From the NCBI RefSeq assembly GCF_965638725.1, contig NW_027472023.1:434001-498000 (forward strand): a DNA stretch of 64,000 nt, read 5' to 3'. Source of the stretch: Aptenodytes patagonicus. Its lineage: Eukaryota; Chordata; Aves; Sphenisciformes; Spheniscidae. The notes beneath the pieces were generated by a model. That model did no database searches. It worked only from the letters and a program-made list of their open reading frames with translations, and had not been told where the DNA came from. A program made the translations under genes and the position numbers. Below, in pieces: positions 1 through 10,944 of this stretch; positions within the stretch are counted from its first letter, which is position 1; the number at the start of each line of letters is the position of its first letter.

Positions 1-74
1 AAACACCCCGCTAACTGCGCCTTCATTCTCTGATCCCCCCAGGCACCCCATTTGCCCCGTTCCCTGTTACCCTA

Positions 75-618
75 TGTCGTGGTTTAATCTCAGTCAGCAA
101 CTAAGCACCACGCAGCCGCTCGCTCACTCCCCCCCACCCGGTGGGATGGGGGAGAGAAATGGAAGAGCACAAGTTAGAAAAAAACTCGTGGGTTGAGATA
201 AAAACAGTTTAATAATTGAAATAAAATTATAATAATAATATGATGATAATAATAATAATACACAAAACAAGTGATGCACAGTACAATTGCTCACCACCCG
301 CCGACCGATGCCCAGCCAGTCCCCGAGCAGCGGCCCCCCCCCGGCCAGCTTTCCCCAGTTTATGTACTGAGCATGACGTCACATGGTACGGAATGTCCCT
401 TTGGCCAGTTTGGCTGTGCCCCCTCCCAGCTTCTTGTGCACCTCCAGCCTTCTCAGTCGGTAGAGCATGGGAAGCTGAAAAGTCCTTGGCTCGTGTAAGC
501 ATTACCTAGCAACAACTAAAACATCGGTGCATTATCAACTTTGTTCTCATCCTAAATCCAAAACACTGTACCAGCTACTAGAAAGGAAATTAACTCTATC
601 CCTGCCGAAACCAGGACA
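75..618 (-). mobile_element. Solo ERV LTR (avian ERV-L type) with perfect 5-bp target duplication
   Basis: Begins TGTCGTGG and ends CCAGGACA. CCCTA is repeated exactly at 70-74 and 619-623, which is a target-site duplication. No internal retroviral sequence is attached, so this is a solo LTR left by LTR-LTR recombination. Sense is inferred as minus, because the related LTR at 56964-57569 is followed on the minus strand by a primer-binding site. An AT-rich (AATAAT)n stretch lies at 215-260. Close relatives are at 28942-29489 and 52768-53311. The 5-bp duplication fits ERV-L. Confidence 0.85.
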
Positions 619-623
619 CCCTA

Positions 624-1200
624 ACGTCCTCCATCCACCTACCACCCCCAACTCTCCATATGCCCTGTTTACGACCTTACACATGCCAGACCTGCCCAGG
701 GTACCCTTCATCCCCTCTGTTACCCACTCAGTGCCCCCGATCCCCTCAGTTAACCCCAGAAACCTCAGCCCCAAAGATGCCTCTGCTTCCCCCCAGACAG
801 CCCCGATACCCTCAGTTACCCTTCCAGGCATCCCAGCTCTCCCGCTCGGATGTCTTCAATCTACTCAAATGCCCCCTAAATGCCACTGGTCACCTCAGTT
901 TCCCCCACAAGACCCCGATCCCCTCAGTTACCCCCTCAGAAGACCCCGATCCCTTCAGTTCCCCCCTCCAGACACCTCCAATCCTTTGAGTTCCCCTCAG
1001 ACTCCCTCCATCTCCTCACTTCCCCCCTGCACACCCTCCATTGCCTTCACTTCTCCCCAGACACCCCCATCATCTTAGCTCTCTCCCAACACCCCCGACC
1101 CCTTTACCTCCCCCACCCATACCCTCCTGATCCCATCAGTTCCCCCCAGACAGCCCACTCCTTCCAGGTACCCCAGGCACCTGCTCCCCCCAAGGTCCTG
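624..1200. repeat. C-rich minisatellite (CCCCGATCCCCTCAGTT-like units)
   Basis: Degenerate units of roughly 25-35 bases built on 'gatcccctcagtt' and 'cccccagacacc' fill the interval. The same kind of array lies at 41670-42310. Both arrays sit directly left of a minus-strand DCTN2 exon 1, so the array is probably part of DCTN2 intron 1. The LTR at 75-618 inserted into the array edge. Confidence 0.75.
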
Positions 1201-1250
1201 CTTCCTCCAGAATCCCCCTGGCCCGGTCCCTGGCCAGGCCCTGCACTCAC

Positions 1251-1286
1251 AATGCCGGGCAGGTCGCCATACTTGGGGTCAGACGT
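1251..1286 (-). pseudogene. DCTN2: DCTN2 (dynactin p50) exon 1 relic, start codon lost
   Basis: The minus strand encodes SDPKYGDLPGI followed by a GTGAGT donor. This matches the N-terminus of dynamitin (ADPKYADLPGI), the dynactin subunit that links the shoulder to the Arp1 filament. The codon at the usual ATG position is ACG, so the normal start is gone, while the donor is kept. This is one of three exon-1 copies in the window (see 7540 and 42323). No further DCTN2 exons are visible. The identification rests on 12 codons plus the donor position, but three independent copies with the same boundaries support it. Confidence 0.7.
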
Positions 1287-1299
1287 GGCCGGGGGAGCA

Positions 1300-1639
1300 T
1301 TTACAAGGGAGTGCGATGGAAGGGAGTTCTTCCCCCCACCACAGTCTGGGTGGAGGGCCATGGTGGGGAGCTCTTTCCCCAAAAAAGGTGGAGGCTGAGG
1401 GGGGGAGTTGTTTCCTCCCCAAAAAGGAGTGGTGACACAGAAGAAGAACATAGAAAGGGAACTGGGAAGGATTCACAGGGAAAACTAAATCCAGTCAGTG
1501 GCACTGAGCACAGGAAACCCTTCCATGATGAGTTTGCCCACTTCGTGGCTTTCTTTGGTTTGCTCTTCCCAGTGGTATCCTGGTTGGGTATTTTTCCAGT
1601 TTCCGGCCCAATATTGGTGCTGTAGCAGAGGTTTGTTTT
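1300..1639. other. Gene-free G/C-rich stretch shared with 49.3-49.5 kb
   Basis: I see no gene. Part of it (about 1311-1490, with 'acatagaaagggaactgggaa') resembles the reverse complement of about 49300-49510, so this flank was copied along with the shuffled gene fragments. Confidence 0.45.
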
Positions 1640-2233
1640 CATAGAACCATCGAATCATAGAATGGTTTGGCTTGGAAAGGACCTTTAAAGGTCATCTAGT
1701 CCAACCCCGCCCTGCAATGAGCAGGGACTTCTTCAACTAGACCAGGTTGCTCAAAGCCCCGTCCAGCCTGACCTTGAATGTTTTCAGGGATGGGGCATCT
1801 ACAGCCTCTCCGGGCAACCTGTGCCAGTGTTTCACCACCCTCAGCATAAAAAATTTCTTCCATATACCTAGTCTGAATCTACCTTCTTTTGGTTTAATAC
1901 CATTACCCCTGGCCCTATCGCTGCAGGCCCTACTAAAAAGCCTGTCCCCATCTTTCTTATAAGCCCCCTTTCAGTATTGAAAGGCTGCAATAAGGTCTCC
2001 CCGGAGCCTCCTCTTCTCCAGGCTGAACAGCCCCAATTCTCTCAGCCTTTCTTCATAGCAGAGGTGTTCCATCCCTCTGATCATTTTTGTGGCCCTCCTC
2101 TGGACCTGCTCCAACAGCTCCATGTCTTTCCTGTACTGAGGACTCCAGAGCTGGACACGGTACTGCGGGTGGGGTCTCACCAGAGCAGAGTAGAGGGGCA
2201 GAATCACCTCCCTCCACCTGCTGGCCGCACTGA
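1640..2233 (-). mobile_element. CR1 LINE, 5'-truncated
   Basis: The minus-strand 3' end lies at 1640, with 'atagaatggtttggcttggaaaggacc' split by the typical tail and 'catctagtccaacccc'. Reading leftward from 2233 it encodes the C-terminal reverse-transcriptase region ([35 protein letters not shown]). Only the last ~0.6 kb is present. It abuts a second CR1 at 2234. Confidence 0.9.
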
Positions 2234-5200
2234 GAATCATAGAATCATGGAGTCATTTAGGTTGCAAAGGAGCTTTAAGATCATCAAGTCCAACCATTAG
2301 CCTAACACTGCCAAGTCCACCACTAAACCATGTCCCTAAGCGCCACACCTCCACGTCTTTTCAATACCTCCGGAGAGGATGACTCCAGCTCTTCCCTGGG
2401 CAGCCTGTTCCAATGTTTAACCACTCTTTCTGTAAACAAAATCTTCCTCATGTCCAATCTAAACCTCCCCTGGCGCAACCTGAGGCTGTTTCCTCTTGTC
2501 CTATCGCTTCTTACTTGGGAGAAGAGACCGACACCCACCTCACTCCAACCTCCTTTCAGGTAGTTGTAGAGCGCAATAAGGTCTCCCCTCGGCCTCCTTG
2601 TCTCCAGGCTAAACAACCCCAGTTCCCTCAGCCGCTCCTCATAGAACTTGTTCTCCAGACCCTTCACCAGCCTCGTTGCCCTTCTCTGGACACGCTCCAG
2701 CACCTCAATAGCCTTCTTGTAGTGAGGGGCCCAAAACTGAACACACACTGTTCGAGGTGTGGCCTCACCAGTGCCGAGTACAGGGGCACAATCACTTCCC
2801 TACTCCTGCTGGCCACGCTATTTCTGACGCAAGCCAGGATGCTCTTGGCCGCCTTGGCCACCTGGGCACACTGCCGGCTCATGTTCAGCCGGCTGTCGAC
2901 CAACACCCCCAGGTCCTTTTCCGCTAGGCAGCTTTCCAGCCGCTCTTCCCCAAGCCTGTAGCGCTGCATGGGGTTGTTGTGACCCAAGGGCAGGACCCGG
3001 CACTTGGTCTCGTTGAACTTCATACAACTGGCCTGGGCCCATCGATCCAGCCTGTCCAGGTCCCTCTGCAGAACCTTCCTACCCTCGAGCAGATCAACAC
3101 TCCCGCCCAACTTGCTGTCGTCTGCAAAGTGACTGAGGGTGCACTCCATCCCCTCGTCCAGAGAGTTGATGAAGATATTAAACAGAACTGGCCCCACTAC
3201 TGATCCCTGGGGAGCACCACTTGTGACCGGCCGCCGACTGGCTTGAACTCCATTCACCACAACCCTTTGGGCTCGGCCATCCAGCCAGTTTTTTAACCCA
3301 GCGAAGCGTACGCCTGTCCAAGTCATGAGCAGCCAGTTTCTCCAGGAGAATGCTGTGGGAAATGGTGTCAAAGGCTTTACTAAAGTCTGGGTAGACAACA
3401 TCCGCAGCCTTTCCCTCATCCACTAAGCGCGTCACCTTGTGATAGAAGGAGATCAGGTTAGTCAAGCAGGACCTGCCTTTCATAAACCCGTGCTGACTGG
3501 GCCTGACCGCCTCCTTGTCCTGTATGTGCCACGTGATGGCACTCAAGATGATCTGCTCCATAACCTTCCCTGGCACTGAGGTCAGGCTGACAGGCCTGTA
3601 GTTCCCCGGATCCTCCTTCCGGCCCTTCCTGTAGATGGGCGTCACATTTGCTGACCTCGAGTCAACTGGGACCTCCCCGGTTAGCCAGGACTGCTGATAG
3701 ATGGTTGAAAGTGGCTTGGTGAGCACTTCCGCCAGCTCTCTCGGTACCCTTGGGTGGCTCCCATCTGGCCCCATAGACTTGTGTGCGTGTGTGTCGAAGC
3801 GGTGTAGCAGGTCGCTAACCATTTCCCCTTGGATTACGGGGGCTTTATTCTGCTCCCTGCCCCTGCCTGCGAGCTCAGGGGGCTGGGTACCCGGAGAACA
3901 ACCGGTCTTACTATTAAAGACTGAGGCAAAGAAGGCATTGCGTACCTCAGCCTTTTCCTCATCCTTTGTCACTACGTTCCCCCTCCCCCCCCATCCAATA
4001 AAGGACGGAGATTCTCTTTAGCCCTCCTCTTGTTGCTAATGTATTTACAGAAACACTTTTTATTGTCTTTTACAGCAGTAGCCAGATTAAGTTCTAGCTG
4101 GGCTTTGGCCCTTCTAATTTTCTCCCTGCATAACCTCACGACATCCTTGTAGTCCTCCTGAGTTGCCTGCCCCTTCTTCCAAAGGTCATAAACTCTCTTT
4201 TTTTTCCCTGAGTTCCAGCCAAAATTCTCTGTTCAGCCAGGCCGGTCGTCTTCCCTGTCGGCTCATCTTTCGGCACACGGGGATGGCCTGCTCCTGCACC
4301 TTTAAGATTGCCTTCTTGAAGAGGGATCCTTTGCCCTTCGGGACTGCCTCCCAAGGGACTCTGTCAACCAGGCCCCTAAACAGGCCAAAGTCCGCCCTCT
4401 GGAAGTCCAAAGTAGCAGTTCTGCTAACCCCCCCTCCTGCCTTCTACAAGAATGGAAACCTCTATCATGTCGTGATCGCTACGCCCAAGACGGCCTCCAA
4501 CCACCACGTCACCCACAAGCCCTTCTCTGTTCATAAACAACAGGTCCAGCGGGGCGCCTTCCCTAGTTGGCTCCCTCACCAGCTGTGTCAGGAAGTTGTC
4601 TTCCACCTGGACTGTTTCTTCTCTGCTGCACTGTATTTCCAGCAGACATCTGGTAAGTTGACGTTCCCCACGAGAACAAGGGCTAGCGATTGTGAGACTT
4701 CTCCCAGCTGCTTATAGAATATTTCATCTGCCTCTTCATCCTGGTTGGGTGGTCTGTAACAGACTCCCACCATGATAGCTGCCTTGCTGGCCTTTCCCCT
4801 GGTTCTTACCCATAAACACTCAACCCTATCGTCACCATCATCAAGCTCTAGACAGTCAAAACGCTCCCTAACATACAGGGCTACCCCACTGCCTCTCCTT
4901 CCTTGCCTATCCCTTCCGAAGAGTTTATAGCCATCCATTGCAGCACTCCAGGTGTGCGAGTCATCCCGCCATGTTTCTGTGATGGCAGCAATACCATAGT
5001 TTTCCCGCTGCACAGTGCCTTCCAGCTCCTCCTGTTTGTTGCCCACGCTGCATGCACTGGTGTAGATGAACTTCAAGCCGGGCTCTTGATCCCGCCACCG
5101 TTTTTGGGAGAGAAGCCCTAATTCCTACGTGACCATTCCCAGGCGCTTCCATGGTTTCTAACACATCAATAACCCTTGTGTCTTTGCTGTCGAATGGCTC

Positions 5201-5612
5201 TCCATCCCCCTAGCTCCACTGAGACGGCAGACCAAAGGACCTCGCTAGCACACCATCAACCTCAAACATTGGCGTGTCGACCCCAGGCTTACCTCTAGCA
5301 AGCCTGGTTTTATCTCCTTCCCCATTCACATCTAGTTTAAAGCTCCTTCAGTGAGCCCTGCTAAATCCTGCGCCAAGTTCATTTCCCCCCCGCTTTGAGA
5401 CAGGTGTACCCTGTCTGTCGCCAGCAGGCCTGGTGTCATGTAAGCCGACCCATGCTCAAAACCCAAAAAATTCTGCCGGTGACACCGGGCTCAGAGCCAG
5501 GTGTCGATCTGCTGGCTCTTCCTGTTTCTTCCCTCACCATTCCCTGCACCTGGAACTGCAACACCCAACTTCTTTTGATGCAGCCCAGGATACGGTTGGC
5601 TTTCTGGCCTCC
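2234..5612 (-). mobile_element. Near full-length CR1 LINE with broken ORF2
   Basis: A 3.4 kb CR1 in antisense. The 3' tail is at 2234-2300. ORF2 pieces in several frames run from about 5076 down to 2323. The endonuclease part is at 4424-5076 (AAITETWRDD, VALYVRERFD, VGVCYRPPNQ). The RT part is at 2664-3972, with [34 protein letters not shown] and FADDSKLGG (the FADD active-site box). The C-terminal part is at 2323-2748. 5' UTR-type sequence reaches ~5560, and a CR1 'gccaaccgtatcctgggctgcat' match closes it. Frameshifts separate the pieces, so it is inactive. Its 5' edge interrupts the integrase fragment at ~5613. Confidence 0.9.
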
Positions 5613-5990
5613 CTTTTGGAGCAGAGGCGCAGATCCTGTAGTTTCAAACACACCCCTATCTCCGGTTTTCCAAATCCTTGCCGAGTCTGAAGTGTTCACG
5701 TCCACAGGCCGGGCTCTGACAGCTCTGGGGAAGCTCTGGTTACAGCTCTTTATAAACTCTGAGAGCACACCAATGTGGCAAAAGGTGCTGTGGGCTGTAA
5801 GTAGCTCCACATCTTGGTTTGGAGCATCCTGTAAAGACACTCCCCGACAGAGGATTTTGCTTCATTATTAGTAACAAAATGGTGAACCTTCCCCTCCTTT
5901 TGCAGCTTCTTTGAAGGCTGGTTTAAGAATCCTTTGTCCGTGTCAGTCTGTAATTTCTGAGACTTGCGCTTGCTCATTCTTTCCGTCAAA
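5613..5990 (-). pseudogene. Maverick/Polinton-type integrase fragment (catalytic core)
   Basis: On the minus strand, 5750-5989 reads TDTDKGFLNQPSKKLQKEGK then VHHFVTNNEAKSSVGECL. This is the second half of a retroviral-like DDE integrase core: the TDxG box around the second catalytic Asp, then the HHF-(T)xNE-K-S-E segment with the third acidic residue. It continues after a frameshift to 5613-5750 (SFPRAVRARPVDVN, IWKTGDRGVFETT). The last ~140 bases are nearly the same as 57570-57710, where the integrase C-terminus is kept. The family assignment (Maverick/Polinton, the element class overlapping adintoviruses) comes from motif layout. A CR1 truncates the C-terminal side at ~5613. Not functional. 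Confidence 0.65.
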
Positions 5991-7076
5991 GACTTCCTTT
6001 AACATCAGAATGATCAGAACGGGAGCGCGTCACTTGCATCATGATTTGCTCAAAAAACCTCCAGGCTGTTAAACATTGGGTTTGGATTCATTCACAGTGC
6101 CCTAAGCACTGCCCCAACACAGTCACACGATCCCAGAAGGTACAAGACTTCATGTGCTTCCATTAAAATACACAACGGCAAATTTGCCCTGCAACAGTTC
6201 TGAGTGGCCTCATTACCTTTACACCGTCCTGAAAGGTCCATTTCTTGCATTATTGCCAAAAGAGTCATCACTCTATTTCTCACAACTCACATTTTCTTTA
6301 GCAAATGCTGCTGCAGGATCTGTCACAGCCTCTAGGGGGAAGGTTCATCTTGCTTTAATCCTTAGCGGGAAGCTGCTCCTGAAGAGCTGAGTGAAGTAGC
6401 CCAGCGGGAAAGAAAAATTCTTGACAAAGGGTCAGAGTCTTCGGCCATGAGAAAAAAAACATGAGCGATGCTTCACAGTGATGCTTAAATGTAATGTTAA
6501 AACTCCTCTGAGAATACAAACTCTCTCTCTCTCTCCCTCCCTCCCTCCCCTCTTATATATACGCTTATATATACAGACATTTCCCGTATTCCATTCAACT
6601 CTACGTTGTCACTTTCTGACTGTCTTTACTTTTGAAAAGAAAGTAATAATTTCAATAACATCATGAAGCATCCGTTCCCGGCTGGGAGACGTTTCTGTCT
6701 ACTGAGGCAAATATCTTCCCTGGGTACCTTCTCTTCAGGATAGAAGAGGGTAACTGTCTTGCCCCTCTGACTATTAAGATCGTCTCTAAGAAGGTAGATT
6801 CGTTAAAGGATGGTTGACTGTTGTCAGCAACGAAATGCATGTATTAATTCCATGTAGACGTTTTCTCCCCTGCGCTTAGCAGGAAATTTAATATAGGCGG
6901 CAGAGAGAGACCTTTCCCATTTAGTCTTGGTGCAAGTAGACTAAAATACGCTTTCTTCTCCCATTCCTTAACCCACGTCCTTTTTACAAACGTTTGCACC
7001 CATGTCAGCTCTTGTAGAGGTTTTCCTAAATGCTCCTCGTTTAGCTTCATCTCGTTTGAAAGCAATTACGACTAAG
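5991..7076. other. Unassigned non-coding stretch
   Basis: No gene recognised. It holds a (CT)n/(CCCT)n and TATATA simple repeat at 6514-6575. Short open frames such as 6092-6283 and 6844-7065 (minus) show no family I know. It lies upstream of the integrase fragment on the same strand, so part may be decayed remnant of the same element. That is inference. Confidence 0.4.
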
Positions 7077-7539
7077 TTGCTAACACCACGGCCACCCGGG
7101 GGCTGTTTGGGCTCAGAGGCAAAGTTGGACCCCAAAGGCGGAAGCCCTTATTACCCCTATTAACCCATCCCCGAAACTCCCCCCTCGCTCATCCCTGACT
7201 GCGAGCGGCACCACAGCCCCAGCACCCCCAACCTGAACCGACCCCAACAGCGCAACTGAGCCCATGCTCTGACCAGCTGCAGAGACCCTGATGACGGCCC
7301 CAAAGACCCGCGAGCCTCAGCCATGAGCTCCCAGCCTCGCACATCCCCTAACCCCCACACAGGGCCAGAGCAAGCCTGGGATCGGGACCCCCTGGGACTG
7401 CGCCCGACCTCGGCAGGACAGGTCCCAGGGGGCACTGTTGATGTTACTGGTGGCTGAGCCGCTGCTAAGTCCCTGCATGCATCCCCCGGTAAACATCCCC
7501 CACCCCCACCCCCCACCCCCCATTAATGCCCCCCCAGCC
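7077..7539. other. GC-rich flank of DCTN2 exon 1 copy
   Basis: C-rich sequence without a supported gene, ending in 'catcccccacccccaccccc' and 'cattaatgcccccc', immediately upstream of the ATG at 7540. The stretch just before the ATG resembles the one beside the 1251-1286 copy (…gggggagcatt in the other orientation), so it is probably the 5' UTR/promoter of the copied exon. Confidence 0.4.
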
Positions 7540-7575
7540 ATGGCTGACCCCAAGTACGCTGCCCTGCCCAGCATC
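7540..7575 (+). pseudogene. DCTN2: DCTN2 exon 1 relic, splice donor lost
   Basis: ATG in a good context (CAGCCATGG) is followed by codons for MADPKYAALPSI, the dynamitin N-terminus. At the position where the other copies have GTGAGT this one has ACGAGT, so the donor is destroyed and translation would run into intron sequence. This copy is on the opposite strand to those at 1251 and 42323. Confidence 0.75.
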
Positions 7576-7667
7576 ACGAGTGTGGGGCTGAGCCGGGAAG
7601 CAGGCCAGGGCCAGGATGTCTAGAGGGGCAGCGGGGGGGGGGGGAGCGGGTACGTGGTTGCCCCTTG
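7576..7667. other. Remnant of DCTN2 intron 1 start
   Basis: 'gggctgagccgggaagcagg' and 'ccagggccagga' followed by a G run resemble the sequence just inside the intron of the 1251 copy in reverse. No gene. Confidence 0.35.
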
Positions 7668-7768
7668 TCCTGGCACTACAAGCCTTGGTAAAAAGTCTCC
7701 CTCCATCTTTCTTCTAAGCCCCCTTTATATACTGAAAGGCCGCAAGAAGGTCTGCCCAGACCGTGCAT
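7668..7768 (-). mobile_element. CR1 fragment at a duplication junction
   Basis: About 100 bases of CR1 in antisense ('cttggtaaaaagtctccctc' to 'gaaggtctgcccaga'). It carries the same private variants as the CR1 pieces at 13919-14306 and 42432-42783, in inverted orientation, so it belongs to the shuffled block rather than to a separate insertion. Confidence 0.75.
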
Positions 7769-7839
7769 TGGGCACGGATGCGCTGGAGGGGTCTGACATT
7801 CATTGACAAGGTGACGCACTTGTCCTACAATCACAGATT

Positions 7840-10800
7840 TCTTTATTCTCTTTCTCGTTTTATTTCAAAAGAACCGGGACCTCACTGGGCGGCTCCCAAA
7901 GGCAGCCGCCAGCTTTGGTGGCAGGACCCAGTTAAGGATGTCCCTCTTCAGCAGCACCAGGATGAGGACAGCAAACTGCAGCAAGGCGAGGAACAGAAGA
8001 AGTCTCCTGGGGGACAGGAGAGGGGTCAGGCAGAGCAGGGGGCAAATTTGTCTCAGCTCTTTCCAGCCACCCTCTTTCGAACACCACCATGGGATCTTGC
8101 ACCATGCTGGGCACAGCACTCCCTGCTCAGGACTGGAGTGAGGGGCACGGGCATCTCTCTCAGCCCTACTGTACGTCTCCCCAGTGGGCCCCAAAATCCC
8201 CCGCTATGCGCCCCCCAAGCTGGGAAGAAAAGAAATACTGAAACTTTTCATCCCAGAGAAGTCCAAAGCTGCCTAATGCCCTCGGACCACTGGCACGGGC
8301 ATCCCACTGCCTACGGAAGAGCCCCAGCACCCCAAGCCCCCCGGGAAACTCACCTCAGCCAAGAAGTGACCTTATGCCTCCTTGAAGCCCGCTGCTCCTC
8401 CTACAGGCCAAGGCACAGCAGGGATATGTGTTAGGGTGCGCGAGCTGGCCGAGGTTTGAGGGCTCAGACCCCGTCCCTCGTCCTCGCTGAGATTGGTGCC
8501 CTCATGTCCCCCAGGCACAGTGCAGACCCATCCCTCCCCAAGGCCCACAGCGGGGTTGTCTGTCCTACCAGCCGCACAGCCACCATCTCCTGCAGCAGCG
8601 ACGGATTGGTCTCGTCTGCCTGCACCGTCTTCCTCCTGCTGTGGACACCGTGGAGTTCTAGGCTGTGAGAAGAGACCTCGGCCGGCATGGCGGTCTCCCA
8701 GGAGGCCAACAGGGAGCCAGGGTGCTGCCCAGCCTCTGCTGGGGCTGGCACCAGGCACCCCTGGCACCCCAGCACTGCACAGACCCACCCCCTGCCCCTG
8801 TCCTGCCCCAGGCCTGGGGGGCACGGAGGAGAGCCTGGGAGCTGCTCAGAGTTGTGCAGAGCTGCTTCCAGGAGTCCCGAGTTGCTCAGAGATGTGTTGA
8901 GCCGCATAGGAGAAGACAAAGGGCTCTCCCGAGCAGGCTGGAGGAGCGGACAGGAGCCAGAAAGATGTCTGCAAGTGGCAGAGGTCTGCCTGGAGCAGCT
9001 CAGCACCCCCCACCCCCCTGTCCCAGGTTTCAGTCAGGGCCCCATCGCCACTCACAATGCTGTTGGCTCTTGGAGGCCTTTCTGTCTCTCCCGGAGGCAC
9101 TGGAGCTTGTTCCTGAGCAGCTGGACAAGCAAAGGGCCCAGTCAAGAGTCCATGCCATGCCCGCTCTGAGGGGGCTTCCCCCCACAAACATGTTGAGCCC
9201 CCGTCCCTCCTGTCCCCAGTACCTTCTTGACCTCAACCTGCTCCTGAACAGCTTCTGCCAGATCTGACCACTGCTCCCACTGCAAAGCAAGTGGGACACA
9301 TTGCAGGGAGCCATGGTGGGAAAGGGCATCCCCAGTCAGTCCCCAGGGCACTGGGAGGTCAGGCCAAGGCCAGGGCGGCAGGCACCCAGGTGTCCTGGGG
9401 CTAGCACCATTGCCCAGCAGCTCTGGCCGCTCCCTGAGGGATTTCTGGATCTGGGTCACACACCTTGATCAGCTCCTGCACTGCTGTGCCTCCCTCTGTC
9501 TTTCCCTGAAAGAGGTCTGCCTGGGAGGGAAAAGAGAACAGGAGCGTCTCCAGGAGGGGCAGGGGGGTGGAGGAGGACCCCCATGACAGCGGCCAGGGTG
9601 CAACACCAGACTACCCACTGCCCCCCGTGCCTGAGTTCCTGTTACACACGGCGTCCCCAGACACACGAGTGGGGGTCACTCATCCCACCCCCTTCCCCAA
9701 AGCCATGTTGCTGTGCCTGCAGACCCACAGCAGGCTCCCTTGAGCAGCACAGCCACAGCCAAGAGCCTGGGAGATCCCTCCATCATGGACGCCATATCCC
9801 AGGGTAAATGTCCTCCCCAGCCACACCACTGCCCATGGCTGCTGGGGTGCGCGGACCCAGCACTGGCACCCCCGTCCCTGACCCTGTCAGGACGGGCCTC
9901 CTTCTCCCCTGTACCTTCTGTGCCTCTCCCAGGCTGGCGGCTGCCTCCCTGTTTGCCACCTGAACGTGCTCCTGCGGGAGAGGTGGGCAAGAGGAGCAGC
10001 CATCAGGGCGCTGGGACACTCCCGCGAGTGCAGTCCCCTCCGCATTATCCCCTCCCGGCTCCCTTCAGGCACTGCCTTTGCCCTCGCCTCCCCTCTCCTT
10101 CCCAGCCCTGCAGGCACTGCAGGCAGGCAGAGAGACCCCCAGGCCAAAGTATCGACACAGTCCACATCTGGACATGGTCCTGAGCAACTGGCTCTAGGTG
10201 ACCCTGCCTGAGCAGGGCCATTGCACAAGGCAAGATGATCTCCAGAGGTCCCTTCCAACCTCAGCCAGTGTGTGATTCTGTGAACTCACCTTTGTCTGGG
10301 CCACCAGCCCCTCCAGCTGCTGGAGCTCCTGGCGGTTGTTTATGAAATGCCGCGCCACGACACAGTTCTGGGAAGAGGAGCCGGACAGAGGCACTGAGCC
10401 CCTGACACAGCCCCAGCCGCCGCAGCTGGGGGACATGGGCAGAGGAGGGGACACTGACCTTCATGCTGAGCTGCTCCATGGTTTCCTGCAGCTCCTGCCG
10501 CTTCTTCCCCTGCGTGGGGAAAGGTGGGGTCAGGGGCTCGGGTCTCGCAGCCCCCAGCCCCCAGGGACAAGGGGAATACTCCACACCTACCAGACGCCAC
10601 AGCAGCTCCTTGTGCCTCTGTGACTCAGCAGAACACTGAGCCAGGCACTCCCGGATCATGCGGAGGTCTTGCTTTACTGCTTCTGCCTGCATGGCTGCAC
10701 CTGCGCATCGAGAGCCAGCAGGGTGTGAAGGGCACGGCCACGGGCACTATCAGGCATGGACACTCGCGGGAACGCTGCCCTACCCTGGCACACAATTGCA

Positions 10801-10944
10801 CATGGACACGTGGGTGGGCTCAGGGGAATGCACCACCGCACGGCTGTGAACCGGCATGCCACCCTGCTCACCTCCAGCTGTGCCCAGCACCGCAGGTGCT
10901 GGCACAGGTACAGCCGTATGCCCGTGGGCACAGCCATGCAGCGC
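7840..10944 (-). CDS. Multi-exon coiled-coil protein with C-terminal membrane anchor (unidentified)
   Basis: I do not recognise the family. Exons on the minus strand, 5' to 3', with consensus splice sites: 10872-10944, 10591-10686, 10459-10509, 10290-10367, 9915-9971, 9464-9520, 9223-9279, 9056-9105, 8789-8989, 8569-8662, 8354-8400, one ending near 8311 (QWDARASGPRALGSFG), and 7865-8006. The exons I could phase (10872-10944 through 8354-8400) are consistent in frame. The early exons encode heptad-like helices (ECLAQCSAESQRHKELLWRL, QELQETMEQLSMK, RQELQQLEGLVAQTK, EQWSDLAEAVQEQVEVKK), several being exactly 57 bases (19 codons). The last exon encodes LLLFLALLQFAVLILVLLKR, a membrane helix, then ~25 residues ending SRFF and a stop at 7865-7867. 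Two AATAAA signals follow on the minus strand. Topology: cytoplasmic/nuclear coiled coil, single C-terminal anchor. A TMCO5-like or KASH-like protein is possible. The 5' end was not found, and the donor of the penultimate exon is uncertain. Confidence 0.6.
10225..10286 (+). mobile_element. CR1 3'-end stub in an intron
   Basis: 'gatctccagaggtcccttcc' followed by 'aacctcagccagtgtgtgattctgtga' in two pieces is the CR1 3' tail, sense strand plus. It lies in the intron left of the 10290-10367 exon of the coiled-coil gene. Confidence 0.7.

Noticed and set aside
6514..6575. CT/TATA simple repeat as a promoter
   Set aside because: No gene start or leader follows on either strand.
9056..9112. Reading exon 9056-9112 in the frame EQAPVPPGETERPPRANS
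   Set aside because: Using the acceptor inside it (exon 9056-9105) gives a helix-like LQCLRERQKGLQEPTAL and keeps phase with the next three exons.
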